Notes: a model not told the origin generated them from the letters alone. Shown: positions 27,113 to 36,294, counted from the stretch's first letter. The stretch: DNA of 64,000 bases from CAVXDY01 sp963721335 (GCA_963721335.1 CAVRIV010000008.1:248001-312000), one strand, 5' to 3'. Program-made: numbers and translations.

Positions 27113-28162
27113 ATGCCCGCCCGCAGGGCTCGGGCATCTCCAAGCGAAGGACCAGCCATCCCGCGTGAACGCCGTCTCGCCGTCGCCGCCTCCCTCGCCG
27201 TCGCGGTGGGCCTGGTCGTCGCCGTCGCCACCGCCGCGGCCGCGCTGCCCTTCGTGGCCGTCGATCCCGGCCACGGGGGCGGCGACAGCGGCGCCGTGGG
27301 CGAGCTGCCGCCGGGGGCCGTCACCGGGCTGCCGCCGCGGACCGATGCGCAGGGCCGCCCCGTGATCCTGGAGAAGGACGTCAACCTGGACATCGGCCTG
27401 AGGCTCGACGGCTACCTGCGGGGCCGCGGCGCCCGCACCATCCTCACGCGGACGACGGACCTCGCCGGCGGCGATCGTCCGTACACCACGGTGGGCGCCG
27501 ACCTGCGCGCCCGCGTGGACATCGCCAACGAGGCGGGCGCCGAGCTCTTCGTGTCCGTGCACAACAACGCCCTGAGCCGCACCGCCAGCGGCAGCGAGAC
27601 GTACCACTTCTACTACTCGAGCGCGTCGGCGCGGCTGCTGGCACAGGACGTGCAGGCGGAGCTCGTGGCCGCCCTCGGCCTGCCCGACCGCGGCGTCAAG
27701 AGCGCGGGCTTCTACGTCCTGCGCCACACCGTGATGCCCGCCGTTCTGGTCGAGGGGGCGTTCCTCACCAACCCCTCCGAGGCCCTGCTCCTGGCCGACC
27801 CGAACGCGCGTCAGCGCATCGCCGAGGCGGTCGGACGCGGGGTGGAGCGCTTCGCCGCGCGGGCGGTCGCGGCTCCGCCGCGCCTCGCGCCCACCATCGG
27901 GCCCTGGCGCGTCCGCCCGGCGAGCGTGCCGCCGGGCTACCGGCTCGTGCGCACCGGCCGCGGCAACCCGGTCGGCCGGGGCGGCTGGCTGGCCGTCATC
28001 GCCGCCTTCCGGCAGGCCCCCGCGGCGCTGCCGGCCACGATCGGGCCCTGGCGCGCGCGGCCGGCGTCGGTGCCGCCCGGCTACCGGCTGGTCCGCACCG
28101 GCCGCCGGAACCCCACCGGCCGCGGAGGCTGGCTGGCGGTCTCGACGACGGCGACGCTCTAG
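27113..28162 (+). CDS. N-acetylmuramoyl-L-alanine amidase (Amidase_3) with C-terminal repeats
   Basis: 349 residues. A secretion signal (core AVAASLAVAVGLVVAVATAA) is followed by an Amidase_3 domain: DPGHGGGDSG (zinc His), EKDVNLDIG (zinc Glu), SVHNNAL (zinc His) and VEGAFLTNP (catalytic Glu). It cleaves the amide between MurNAc and the stem peptide outside the membrane. After residue 255 come two near-identical 35-residue segments starting at residues 261 and 309, TIGPWR-RPASVPPGYRLV. The start is uncertain: ATG 27113 has no SD, and GAAGGA near 27148 precedes a non-standard ATC. Confidence 0.85.
   Translation: MPARRARASPSEGPAIPRERRLAVAASLAVAVGLVVAVATAAAALPFVAVDPGHGGGDSGAVGELPPGAVTGLPPRTDAQGRPVILEKDVNLDIGLRLDGYLRGRGARTILTRTTDLAGGDRPYTTVGADLRARVDIANEAGAELFVSVHNNALSRTASGSETYHFYYSSASARLLAQDVQAELVAALGLPDRGVKSAGFYVLRHTVMPAVLVEGAFLTNPSEALLLADPNARQRIAEAVGRGVERFAARAVAAPPRLAPTIGPWRVRPASVPPGYRLVRTGRGNPVGRGGWLAVIAAFRQAPAALPATIGPWRARPASVPPGYRLVRTGRRNPTGRGGWLAVSTTATL
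27893..28141 (+). repeat. Duplicated 35-residue segment in the amidase C-terminus
   Basis: Coding repeats at about 27893-27997 and 28037-28141, 144 nt (48 residues) apart. They share IGPWR, RPASVPPGYRLVRTGR, NP and GRGGWLAV, differing at only a few residues. Probably a wall- or partner-binding module. Confidence 0.8.
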
Positions 28163-29421
28163 CCGAGGGCCAGCGCAGCCGCCAGGAAGCCGTCGATCCC
28201 CTCGGTGGTCGCCACCGCAGCGGCGCCGGCGTGGAGGGGGTTGCTGCGCAGCGCGCCCTTCACGGACCTCACCCGCGCCAACGCGGGGTCGGGCAGCCGG
28301 CGCACCGCTCCGCGCGCGGCGCGCTTCCAGCGGGCCCGGGCGGTGACGGCGCTGGCGGCGGGGTACGAGGCGCCGCGCGGGAGCACGGTGGCCCACGTGA
28401 CCGGGTCGTCGCCGTCGGCCAGGCGCAGCTTGTAGGGCTGGGTGCCCTCACCGAAGTCGAGGCGCGTGTCGCCCTGCGCGAAGCAGTCCTCGATGGCGGC
28501 GAAGAGGCCGGCCATGGACACCCGCTCCTCGGCCCACGCCGGGTCCCATCCGGTGTTCCAGGACGCGACCTCGCCACCGGCCGCGAACAGGATCTCAACG
28601 GAGACGATGGCGCCGCCGACCTCCACCGTGTAGACCCGCATGCCCCCCGAGTCGATCATGTACTCGCCGGCCTCGCGCAGCATCGCGCAGGCCTGGGGGG
28701 TCCAGAGGCTCGAGCGCGAGCCCCAGTGCGCGCCGTGGAGCCGGCGGAAGGCGTCGATCGCGCGGTCGAGGCCGTCGAGGTCCACCGGGGCGATCCGGGC
28801 GCCGAGCTGCTCGAGCCCGCGACGCGTTCGTCGGAAGTCCTTCCGGAAGTTCCGGCTCTTGCCCGCGAGCCACGCCTCGAACCCATCCGGGCCGATCGAG
28901 AGCACCGGGGCGGACACCTCCAGCGGCTGGTGCAGGCGCGCGCCCAGGGGCGCGGGCCACTGCTTGGCGAGGAGCGGCGTCACGGGATCGGCGGCGTCGA
29001 TCCGGTCGAGGTCGATCACCGCCGGGCGCGGGTGGGACTCGGCCAGCGCCGTGTCCACGGCGGCGGCAACGCGCTCGGAGTCCTCAGGCCGGCAGAGGAT
29101 GGCCAGGCGCTGCGGCATGGAGGGGGTGCCGAAGAGGCGGGCGCGGTGGATCCCGAGGGGGGCGCGGGTGACCAGGAAGGGCGCGAGGCCGATGAGGCGC
29201 TCGCCGTCGCGAACCACCACGACCCGCGTGAGCGCGTCGCGGGGCGCCACGTGGCGCCACCATGCGATCAGGAGGTGGGCGCGCGACCCGGGACGGCGGC
29301 ACTCCACCGCGAGGTGGTCCCAGTCATCACGGATGAGCTCGAGGCCGGCCTCGTCCTCGACCAGCTCAGTGGTGACCCGGGTGACGGCAAGCGCCGGCGG
29401 CGCCAGTACGGTGGATGACAC
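28159..29421 (-). CDS. GNAT-fold (FemAB/BioF2-like) acyltransferase
   Basis: About 420 residues. Double-GNAT architecture typical of the BioF2-like/CelD family: an N-terminal half with DWDHLAVECRRPGSRAHL and VVVRDGERLIGLAPF, and a C-terminal half with KSRNFRKDFRRTRR, AHWGSRSS and DFGEGTQPYKLRL. Such proteins transfer acyl or aminoacyl groups in envelope or polysaccharide biosynthesis; the acceptor is unknown. GTG 29421 has GGAGGG close upstream. Convergent with the amidase (4-nt overlap). Confidence 0.77.
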   Translation of the reverse strand: MSSTVLAPPALAVTRVTTELVEDEAGLELIRDDWDHLAVECRRPGSRAHLLIAWWRHVAPRDALTRVVVVRDGERLIGLAPFLVTRAPLGIHRARLFGTPSMPQRLAILCRPEDSERVAAAVDTALAESHPRPAVIDLDRIDAADPVTPLLAKQWPAPLGARLHQPLEVSAPVLSIGPDGFEAWLAGKSRNFRKDFRRTRRGLEQLGARIAPVDLDGLDRAIDAFRRLHGAHWGSRSSLWTPQACAMLREAGEYMIDSGGMRVYTVEVGGAIVSVEILFAAGGEVASWNTGWDPAWAEERVSMAGLFAAIEDCFAQGDTRLDFGEGTQPYKLRLADGDDPVTWATVLPRGASYPAASAVTARARWKRAARGAVRRLPDPALARVRSVKGALRSNPLHAGAAAVATTEGIDGFLAAALALG

Positions 29422-29483
29422 GCCCCCTCCAAGTGATCGATGCTCCGGGGAAGAGTCGACCACCCATGGCGGCGACTCGGGCG

Positions 29484-29489
29484 AATGTA
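29484..29489 (-). promoter_or_regulatory. Candidate -10 TACATT for the GNAT gene
   Basis: Minus-strand TACATT, 62 nt before GTG 29421, lies inside a 14-nt sequence also present at 38229-38242 upstream of the PAP2 gene. No -35 is evident. Confidence 0.3.
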
Positions 29490-29565
29490 GACGGGCGCGC
29501 ATGAGGGAGACCCGCCCAGAGGTCTAGGGTCGCGGCGCGCCGGTGGTCGGGGTCTCACTCCTCGT

Positions 29566-29865
29566 TCATCGGCTCCGAGGCCCCTCCACATGAATGAACC
29601 AGGCCCCGCTCGGGGCCTCGCGGTAGGCCACCACCAGCCGCCCCGGCTCGAGCACCAGCTCGTAGTAGTGGCGGTCGACCGGCCGGTCGGTCCACCACAG
29701 GTCCTGCACCAGCCAGTCGTCGCGCACCGACAGCACCCGGCGGCGGCGCCCGTCGAGGATCGTCGCGTGGGGGGTCCCGCCGGGCGCGGTGATCATGCGT
29801 ACGGGGCGGGGCGCCCCCACCGCGCGCAGCCCCCCGCCGGTCGAGCGCCGGCGCGGGGGCGTCAC
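29566..29865 (-). CDS. DUF6504-like protein coupled to imuB
   Basis: About 99 residues, basic N-terminus then a compact beta-rich domain: RRRVLSVRDDWLVQDLWWT, RHYYELVLEPGRLVVAYRE and a final GAWFIHVEG. This resembles the small DUF6504 family found next to imuB or dnaE2 in actinobacteria (family name from memory). The GTG overlaps the imuB stop (GTGA), so it is in the SOS operon and probably assists the mutasome; no activity is known. Confidence 0.7.
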   Translation of the reverse strand: MTPPRRRSTGGGLRAVGAPRPVRMITAPGGTPHATILDGRRRRVLSVRDDWLVQDLWWTDRPVDRHYYELVLEPGRLVVAYREAPSGAWFIHVEGPRSR

Positions 29866-31055
29866 GGCTCGTAGGGAGTGAGGACCCAGCGGCGCTCGGG
29901 GAGGCGCGACCAGGGCTCGATCTCCACGGCCCGCAGCATCGCCTCGGGCCCCTGGGCGGCCCGCACCTGACGGATCGCCTCGCGGGCCCGGGCCCGGCGC
30001 TCCTCGGCCGGAGAGGGGATGGCCGTGAGCTGATGCCCGGCGAGCGCCCCCGAGGCGTCCCCGCCGATCCACAGCTCGGCCACCGGGCCGGTGATCTCGG
30101 CGAGCCGGGGAAGGGCCGCGAGCGCCAGCCGGTCCGGGTCGGCCGTGGCCTCCCGCAGGGTCAGATCGCGCGCCCAGGATCCGCCGTCGGCCAGGCGCGC
30201 CCGCATCGCGAGCCCGCGCATGGCGCCGCCGCGCCCGCGGGCCGCCGTGGCCAGCTCGCCCAGCAGCAGCCGGGCCGCGGCCTCGAGGGCGGGCAGCGCC
30301 GCCACCGGGTCGGGGAAGGAGAACCCCGCCCGCAGCGGCCGCGGTGGGCGGCGGGGACGCGGGGTGCGGCCGGCCTCCCCCCGGGCGAGGCGCCACGCGC
30401 GCAGGCCGGGGAAGCCGAGGCGCTCGAGGGCCGCCGCGCGGGGCAGCGCCGCCACCTGGCCCATCGTGCGAAGGCCCAGGTCGTGCAGGGCGTCGATCAG
30501 ATCGGGGGCCAGGGGGAGGCGCCCGGCCGGGAGGGGCGCGAGGAACTCGATCAGCTCGCCGGGCGGGATCACGAGGGGACGTCCGGGCGGGGCCTCGCGG
30601 GCCGCCTGGAGGGCGCCGAAGAGCGACGGGGCGGCTCCCACCCGGCCGTCGGCCCCCACCGGGAGCGCCGCCCTCACGCGGCGCAGGACCCCGGTGAGCC
30701 CGCCGTGCAGGCGCAGCGTGCCCCGCGTGTCGAAGGCGGCGCCGTCCAGGTCGATGGGCTCCACCGCGAACCCGGCGGCCTCGAGGCGGCACAGGGTGCG
30801 CTCGGCCGCCTCGGCGGCCGCCTCCGGGTCGGGCACCACCAGGTCGAGCCCGGGGCAGCGCGCCAGCGCCTCGCCCACGCGCAGGCCGGGCCGCACCCCC
30901 TGGGCCTCGGCGGCGGGCGTGCAGAGCCCGATCACCTGGGGGGCGCCCGGCGGCGGCCCGAGCGCCACCGGGGCGTCGAACGGCCGGCGCGCGCGCAGCA
31001 GCGCCACCAGGAGGGGAAGGCGGGGGACGTGCACGGCGGCGATCATCGAACACAT
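29862..31055 (-). CDS. imuB: ImuB-like Y-family polymerase subunit (catalytically inactive type)
   Basis: 397 residues, shorter than many ImuB proteins. The Y-family palm is present, but the catalytic acids are replaced: AAVHVPRLPLL stands where active enzymes have D in the first motif, and IDLDGAAFDTRG where they have the SxDE motif. This is the known ImuB pattern; ImuB recruits DnaE2 to the beta clamp. A helix-hairpin-helix stretch (LRTMGQVAALPRAAALERLG) and little-finger region follow. ATG 31055 lies inside the SOS box; ATG 31046 is the alternative. No imuA is adjacent. Confidence 0.87.
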   Translation of the reverse strand: MCSMIAAVHVPRLPLLVALLRARRPFDAPVALGPPPGAPQVIGLCTPAAEAQGVRPGLRVGEALARCPGLDLVVPDPEAAAEAAERTLCRLEAAGFAVEPIDLDGAAFDTRGTLRLHGGLTGVLRRVRAALPVGADGRVGAAPSLFGALQAAREAPPGRPLVIPPGELIEFLAPLPAGRLPLAPDLIDALHDLGLRTMGQVAALPRAAALERLGFPGLRAWRLARGEAGRTPRPRRPPRPLRAGFSFPDPVAALPALEAAARLLLGELATAARGRGGAMRGLAMRARLADGGSWARDLTLREATADPDRLALAALPRLAEITGPVAELWIGGDASGALAGHQLTAIPSPAEERRARAREAIRQVRAAQGPEAMLRAVEIEPWSRLPERRWVLTPYEP

Positions 31056-31060
31056 GTTCG
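31047..31060. promoter_or_regulatory. SOS (LexA) box at imuB start
   Basis: CGAACACATGTTCG, the same 14 bases as at 24141-24154. It overlaps the imuB start codon and lies 72 nt upstream of the divergent small gene at 31132. Confidence 0.9.
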
Positions 31061-31131
31061 CTCACCGGCCGGACGCGATCAACCGCGTCTGGCAGGGTAC
31101 CGGCGCTGGCGGGCGACGGCGGAGGAACGAC

Positions 31132-31359
31132 ATGTGCATGCAATGCGTGACCAACGGCGGGTACGCGGCGTACGAGGCCGCGGTGATGATCGGGGGGCCG
31201 GCGGCCTACACCGTCTACCGCCGGGTGCGGATCCGGCTGGGCTTCGGTGACCCCGCGGCCGTCCCCGTCGAGCGGCCGCGGCCCGTCGCGCCGCCGGCGG
31301 CCGAGCGCCCCGCTCGCGCCCCCGCCGCAGTGGGAAGGCCCTCGCCCGCCTCCGGCTGA
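31132..31359 (+). CDS. Small Cys-containing protein of unknown function
   Basis: 75 residues from ATG 31132 with GGAGGA 8 nt upstream. It begins MCMQCVTNGGYAAYEAA, with a CxxC pair, then a short hydrophobic stretch (VMIGGPAAYTVY) and a basic RRVRIRLGFG, followed by a Pro/Ala-rich tail. Function unknown. It is divergent from imuB across the SOS box. Confidence 0.65.
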   Translation: MCMQCVTNGGYAAYEAAVMIGGPAAYTVYRRVRIRLGFGDPAAVPVERPRPVAPPAAERPARAPAAVGRPSPASG

Positions 31360-31529
31360 AACGAGCGGGCGCGGGACACGTGGTGGGGAGCGTCTCGCCC
31401 GGCCTCACGGCCGTGGCACTCGCGCGGCGGGGCTCTCATCCCAGGTGCCCCGCGCTTCGGTCCGGGGCGTCCCGCGCCCGCCGATGACCGTACTCCCACC
31501 CCGACCCGCGCGCCACCGCCGCCGGGCCC

Positions 31530-33221
31530 TCAGCCCCCGTTCCCGCGGCGGTCGCCCACCAGGCGAAGGTGTGCGCGCACGATCCGGCGATTTTTCGACG
31601 CGTCGGAGGCCGTCACGACGGCCCGGACCCGCAGCCGGTCGAGGCGGCGCACGAGCGCCCGGCCCCGGCGCGAGACCACGATCGTGACCGCCCGCGTCTG
31701 GCCGCCGCCGATCCGGAAGCGGGCGGAGCCGAGCCGCAGCACCCGCCGCGGTGCCGTCCGCCCGGCGCTCACGGCGAACCGCTTGAGGGTCTCGAGCCTC
31801 ACCGTCCCACGGCAGCCCAGCGTCTCGACGAGCGGACAGCGCAGCGACACGACCGTCCGCCCGGCCCGCGTGAGGATCAGCGACCCGCTCGCGACCCGCA
31901 CCCGCGGGCCCGTCCGATCGCCGGAAGGGGGCGGCGGCCCGCCACGGGGAGGGCCGGCGGTGGTGAAGGTGCGGTCGGCGCCGACGCTCGTCCCCGCGGC
32001 GCTGCTCGCGACCAGGCGGTAGTGGTAGAGGGTCCCCGATTGGAGTCCGCCGACGGCGACGGAGACCGGCGTCGCGGCGGGGCCCGGCGGGACGATCCTC
32101 GACGCCGTGGCCGACCCGTAGGCCGTCGTGCGTCCGTACTCGAAGGCGTGGCTGGTGGACGAGGAGAAGGGGTCGACCGACCCGGCCAGGGTCGCCGCGC
32201 TGGTCGTGATCGCGCTCGAGCCCCCGGTGGTCACCGCCGGGTCGAGGCGCGCGCGGGCGATGTGGTTGCCGGCGCCCGTCGTGAACCACAGGTCGCGGCC
32301 GGGTCCGGCGGCGATCTCCACCGGCCGACCGCCGCCGGCGAGCGTCACGGGGTATTCGGTCACCGCGCCGGCCGGCGTGATCCGCCCGAGACGGTTGCCG
32401 CCCTCCTCGGTGAACCACAGGTTCCCGTCCGGGCCGGCGACGATCGATCGGGGCTGCGCCCCGGCGGTGAGGGCGAACTCGGTGATGACGCCCGCCGGCG
32501 TGATCCGCCCGATCCGATGGCCCGTGAACTCCGTGAACCACACGTTGCCGTCGGGACCCGCGGCGATCCCGCTCGGCAGGCCGCCCGCGGTGATGCCCGC
32601 GGTGAACTCCGTCACCGTGCCGGTCGGTGTGATGCGGCCGATGCGGTCGGCCTGCTCGGTGAACCAGAGGTTGCCGTCCCGGCCGGTGGCGATGCCCAGC
32701 GGCCGGCTCCCGGCGGTGATACCGACGGAGAACTCCGTCACCGTCCCCGCTGGGGTTATCCGCCCGATGCGCCCGGCGTCCTCGGTGAACCAGACGTTGC
32801 CGTCGGGGCCGCCGGCGATGCCGCGCAGCCCGGCGCCGGGGCTGATGCCGGCCGTGAGCTCGACGGCCGAGGCCGTGGCCGGGGTGAGGCGCCCGATCCG
32901 GTTGCCCATCTCCTCGGTGAACCAGAGGTTGCCGTCGGGGCCGGCGGCGATGCCCCACGGGCGGGCGTTCGTGCTGATCCCGGACCCGGTGGAGAAGTCG
33001 GTCACGGCGCCCGCCGGCGTGACCCGGCCGAAGCGGCTGCCGGAGACCTCGACGAACCACATGTTCCCATCCGGTCCGGCGGCGATCCCCAGGGGGCTGC
33101 TCTGAGGGACCGGGAGCGGGAACTCGGTGACCTGGATGGCGCCCGCCGGCGCGGCGAGGGCCACGAGCGCGAAGGCGCACCCGGCGAGGAAGGTTCCGAG
33201 CTGGGATCGATCGAGCCGCAT
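31530..33221 (-). CDS. Secreted Vgb-like beta-propeller (virginiamycin B lyase-like) protein
   Basis: About 563 residues. Signal peptide (GTFLAGCAFALVALAAPAGA), then seven repeats of about 41 residues of the form IAAGPDGNLWFTE-x-GNRIGRITPAGTVTEF, giving a seven-bladed propeller. A fibronectin-type stretch (SGTLYHYRLVASSAAG) and a basic beta-rich C-terminal domain follow. True Vgb lyase opens streptogramin rings; many propellers of this type are merely secreted binding proteins and I do not assign lyase activity. ATG 33221 follows AGGAGG. Probably acts outside the cell. Confidence 0.8.
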   Translation of the reverse strand: MRLDRSQLGTFLAGCAFALVALAAPAGAIQVTEFPLPVPQSSPLGIAAGPDGNMWFVEVSGSRFGRVTPAGAVTDFSTGSGISTNARPWGIAAGPDGNLWFTEEMGNRIGRLTPATASAVELTAGISPGAGLRGIAGGPDGNVWFTEDAGRIGRITPAGTVTEFSVGITAGSRPLGIATGRDGNLWFTEQADRIGRITPTGTVTEFTAGITAGGLPSGIAAGPDGNVWFTEFTGHRIGRITPAGVITEFALTAGAQPRSIVAGPDGNLWFTEEGGNRLGRITPAGAVTEYPVTLAGGGRPVEIAAGPGRDLWFTTGAGNHIARARLDPAVTTGGSSAITTSAATLAGSVDPFSSSTSHAFEYGRTTAYGSATASRIVPPGPAATPVSVAVGGLQSGTLYHYRLVASSAAGTSVGADRTFTTAGPPRGGPPPPSGDRTGPRVRVASGSLILTRAGRTVVSLRCPLVETLGCRGTVRLETLKRFAVSAGRTAPRRVLRLGSARFRIGGGQTRAVTIVVSRRGRALVRRLDRLRVRAVVTASDASKNRRIVRAHLRLVGDRRGNGG

Positions 33222-33279
33222 CGGAACCTCCTGTTGGGGCGTGATCCTGCCAGATTCGCCGATCAGCGGCAAACGGCGG

Positions 33280-33697
33280 TCAGGACGTGTCCGCCTCCGG
33301 GGGACGTCTCCCGGCCTTGATCTGGGCGCGCCGGGCCTTGTCGGCGAGGCGCCGCTCGCGGGCCCCGCGGCCGGGCCTCGTGGGCCGGCGGCGGGGAGGG
33401 GGCGGGGCGAGGGCCGCGGCGACCCGGCTCCTCCAGGCGCTCGATCACCATCTGGCGGTTGCGCTCGCGCGAGCGCTCGGCCTGGCTGGTGAGGCGCAGC
33501 GGGCGCTCCTCGAGGGCCCATCGCTCGCGCAGCCGGTCGGCGACGTCCTCGGGGAGCCCCTGCAGGTGCGCGGGGCGGATCGTCAGCTCCGCCCGGGTGG
33601 CGGCGTGGTCGCGCCGCTGGCCGCCGGGGCCCGAGGCGCGGGAGTAGTGCCAGGCGCCGGCCTCGGCGAGCTGCGCGGCGACCTCCTCGGGGGTCAT
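33280..33697 (-). CDS. RF-1-domain (ArfB-like) protein, one frameshift
   Basis: About 138 residues. Carries the peptidyl-tRNA-hydrolysing loop SGPGGQRRDHAATRAEL near residue 20; the GGQ is intact but the usual NK after it is replaced by RRDH. Then an RF-1-like helix set (LTSQAERSRERNRQMVIERL) and a C-terminal basic tail RRPTRPGRGARERRLADK. The frame breaks near 33435 (one extra base between RLEEP and VAAALAPP). Such proteins rescue stalled ribosomes or act as specialised release factors. ATG 33697 overlaps the topoisomerase stop (ATGA). Confidence 0.75.
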
Positions 33698-36220
33698 CCC
33701 GTGGGGGTGGGCACCTTCGGCTGCTCGCCGGTGGCCGCGCGCGCCTCCTCGAGCCGTGCGGCGGCCTCCTCGCGGCGTGACCTCGTGGCCCTTCTCGCGC
33801 TTCCAGATCACGAACCCGCAGCCGGGGTTCTTGCGGCTCTTCCAGCTCGTGCAGCCGTAGGCCCGGCTGTTCTCCACGATCTGACCGCCGCAGCCGGGGG
33901 TGGGGCACTCGCCGATGGGCTCCTTGGCCGCCGAGGGCGCCGCGTTGGTCTCGCCGCGGGCCACCATCTGGCGGGCGGTGTCCGCGTCGACCTCGCCCTT
34001 CTGGCCGCGTACGCGCTTCCAGATGACGTATCCGCAGCCGGGCTCGGTGCGGCTCTTCCAGCTGGTGCAGCCGTAGCTCTTGGTGCGCTCCACGATCTCC
34101 CCGCCGCAGCCGGGCGTGGGGCAGGGCCCGATGATCTCGCGGTCGTTCTCCAGGTCCTTGCTCGACCGCCCCGCGGCGATGTGCTCGAGCGCCTCCTCCC
34201 GGGTGATCGTCCGGCCGTTCTGCTGCTTCCAGAGGGTGTAGCCGCAGCCGGGGTCGTCCTTGCCGTGGTACGTGTTGCAGCCGTAGCTCTTGGGGTACTC
34301 GACGATCTGGCCCTCGCAGCCGGGCGTGGGGCAGGGGGCCAGCGGCTCGCGCTCGACGCGCAGGTCGCCGCGCTCCTTGTCGGCGAACCAGGCGACCACC
34401 TCGCGCGTGAAGTCGTCGATCTCGTGGCGGAAGGCCTCGGCCTGCTCCTCGCCCCGCTCGATGCGGTTGAGGCGCTGCTCCCATCGGCCGGTCAGCTCCG
34501 GGCGGGTGAGCAGGTGGTCACCGAGCATCTTGATGAGGCCGATGCCCTTCTCGGTGGCGCGCAGGCTGCGGCCCTCGCGCTCGATGTACTCGGCGTCCAC
34601 CAGGCGCTCGATCGTGGCGGCGCGGGTGGCCGGGGTTCCGATGCCCGCGTCCTTCATCGCCTCGGCGGCCTCGTCGTCCTCCACCAGCTTGCCGGCCGTC
34701 TCCATCGCGCGCAGGAGCGTCCCCTCCGAGAACCGGGCGGGCGGCTTGGTGCGCTTCGCCAGCGCCTCGGCCTCGGTGCACTGCACGGTCTGGCCCACCT
34801 TCAGGGCGGGCAGCGACTGCTCGGCCTCGTCGTCGCCGCCCACGCCCGGCTCCTTGAGGGAGTCCGACGCTCTCCCCGTAGGCGGCGCGCCAGCCGGCCT
34901 CGATCATCACCTTGCCGCGGCTGCGGAAGAGGTGCTCCGCCACCCGCGTCTCCACCACGGTGCGCTCGAAGCGCGCCGGGGGATGGAAGACGGCGAGGAA
35001 GCGCCGCGCGACCATGTCGTAGATCCGCTGCTCGTCGCGCCCCAGGCCCGAGATGTCGTGATCGCCCTCGGTGGGGATGATCGCGTGGTGGTCGGCGACG
35101 CGGGCGTCGTTGACGACGCGCCCCAGCGGCAGGCGGTCCAGGCCCAGCACGTAGCGCGCGGGGTCGGCGTAGGCCGGCGCCGCCGCGCCCACCCGGCTCA
35201 CGATGCCCTTGAGCTGCCCCGCCATGTCGCCGGACAGGTAGCGCGAGCTGGTGCGCGGGTAGGTCAGCAGCTTGTGCTGGTCGTAGAGCGCCTGGGCCGC
35301 GCTGAGCGTGCGGGTGGCCGAGAAGCCGAAGCGCCCGTTGGCCTCGCGCTGCAGCGTGGTGAGGTCGTAGAGGAGCGGGGGGGCTCGACCTGAGGCTTGG
35401 TCTCGAGCGACTCGACCACGCCCTGCTGCCCGCGCGCCGCCGCGGCGATGGCCTCGGCCGGGCTCGGCGGCCGTCAGCCGGGTGGTCGAGCCCTCGTGCC
35501 ACAGGCCCGCGTAGTGCGCCGCCTCGGCCGCCGAGAACTGCGCCTGCACCTCCCAGTAGTCCTCGGGGACGAACGCCGCGATCGCGAGGTCGCGGTTCAC
35601 GATCAGCGCGAGGGTGGGGGTCTGCACCCGCCCCAGCGAGAGCACCTTGCGCACCGACCCCGCCTTGGTGGTGGCCGCGCGCGTGGCGTTCATGCCCACG
35701 AGCCAGTCGGCCTCGCTGCGCGCGCGGGCCGCCGCCTCGAGCGGGCGCATGGTCTCGTCGTCGCGCAGGGCGTCGAACGCGTCGCGGATCGCCGACTGGG
35801 TCATCGAGCTGAACCAGGCGCGCTTCACCGGCTTGGCCCGTGCCGCCGCGGGCGCCGTCTCGAGGATGAGCTTGAAGATGAGCTCGCCCTCCCGCCCGGC
35901 GTCGCAGGCGTTGATGATGAGGTCCACGTCCTCGCGCGCCATGAGCGGTGGAGCGCCTTCAGCTGCTTCGCCGCCCGCGGGTCGCGGGCCTGGTAGCGGA
36001 AGCTGTCGGGCAGGATCGGGAGGTCCTCGTAGCGCCACTTCTTGAACTTGGCGTCGTACGCGTCGGGGTCGACCTGCTCCACCAGATGGCCCACGGCGTG
36101 GGCCACGATCGCGTCGGGCCCCTCCCAGCGATCGCCGGTCTTCTTCGCCGACGATCCGAGCAGGGCCTTGGCCACGTCCTGGGCGACGGAGGGCTTCTCA
36201 CAGACGATGAGGGAGGGCAT
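33694..36220 (-). CDS. topB: DNA topoisomerase III (type IA), several frameshifts
   Basis: About 840 residues. TOPRIM (PSLIVCEKPSVAQDVAKALLG, INACDAGREGELIF), the catalytic Tyr in LLTYPRTSSRYL, a GRVQTPTLALIVNRDL segment and three C-terminal zinc-binding repeats of the type CPTPGCGGEIVERTKSYGC...GCGYVIWK. The enzyme relaxes and decatenates single-stranded-gap DNA. Frame breaks near 35935, 35460, 35385 (C run), 34870 and 33780; the protein ends PKVPTPTG when repaired. ATG 36220 has TAACCT 8 nt upstream. The stop overlaps the RF-1-domain gene. Confidence 0.88.
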
Positions 36221-36228
36221 GGCGGCGG

Positions 36229-36234
36229 AGGTTA
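36229..36234 (-). promoter_or_regulatory. -10 element TAACCT, near-leaderless topoisomerase
   Basis: Minus-strand TAACCT ends 8 nt before ATG 36220, without an SD. Confidence 0.4.
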
Positions 36235-36294
36235 GCACCGTCCCCCGCCGACTCGACCCTACGCGCGCGAGGCCCGTCGGCCTCGGCGGGTGCT

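Noticed and set aside
31530..34484. Apparent fusion of topoisomerase and Vgb-like protein
   Set aside because: The joined frame is an out-of-frame stretch of the topoisomerase and RF-1 genes. The Vgb-like gene has its own AGGAGG and signal peptide at 33221.
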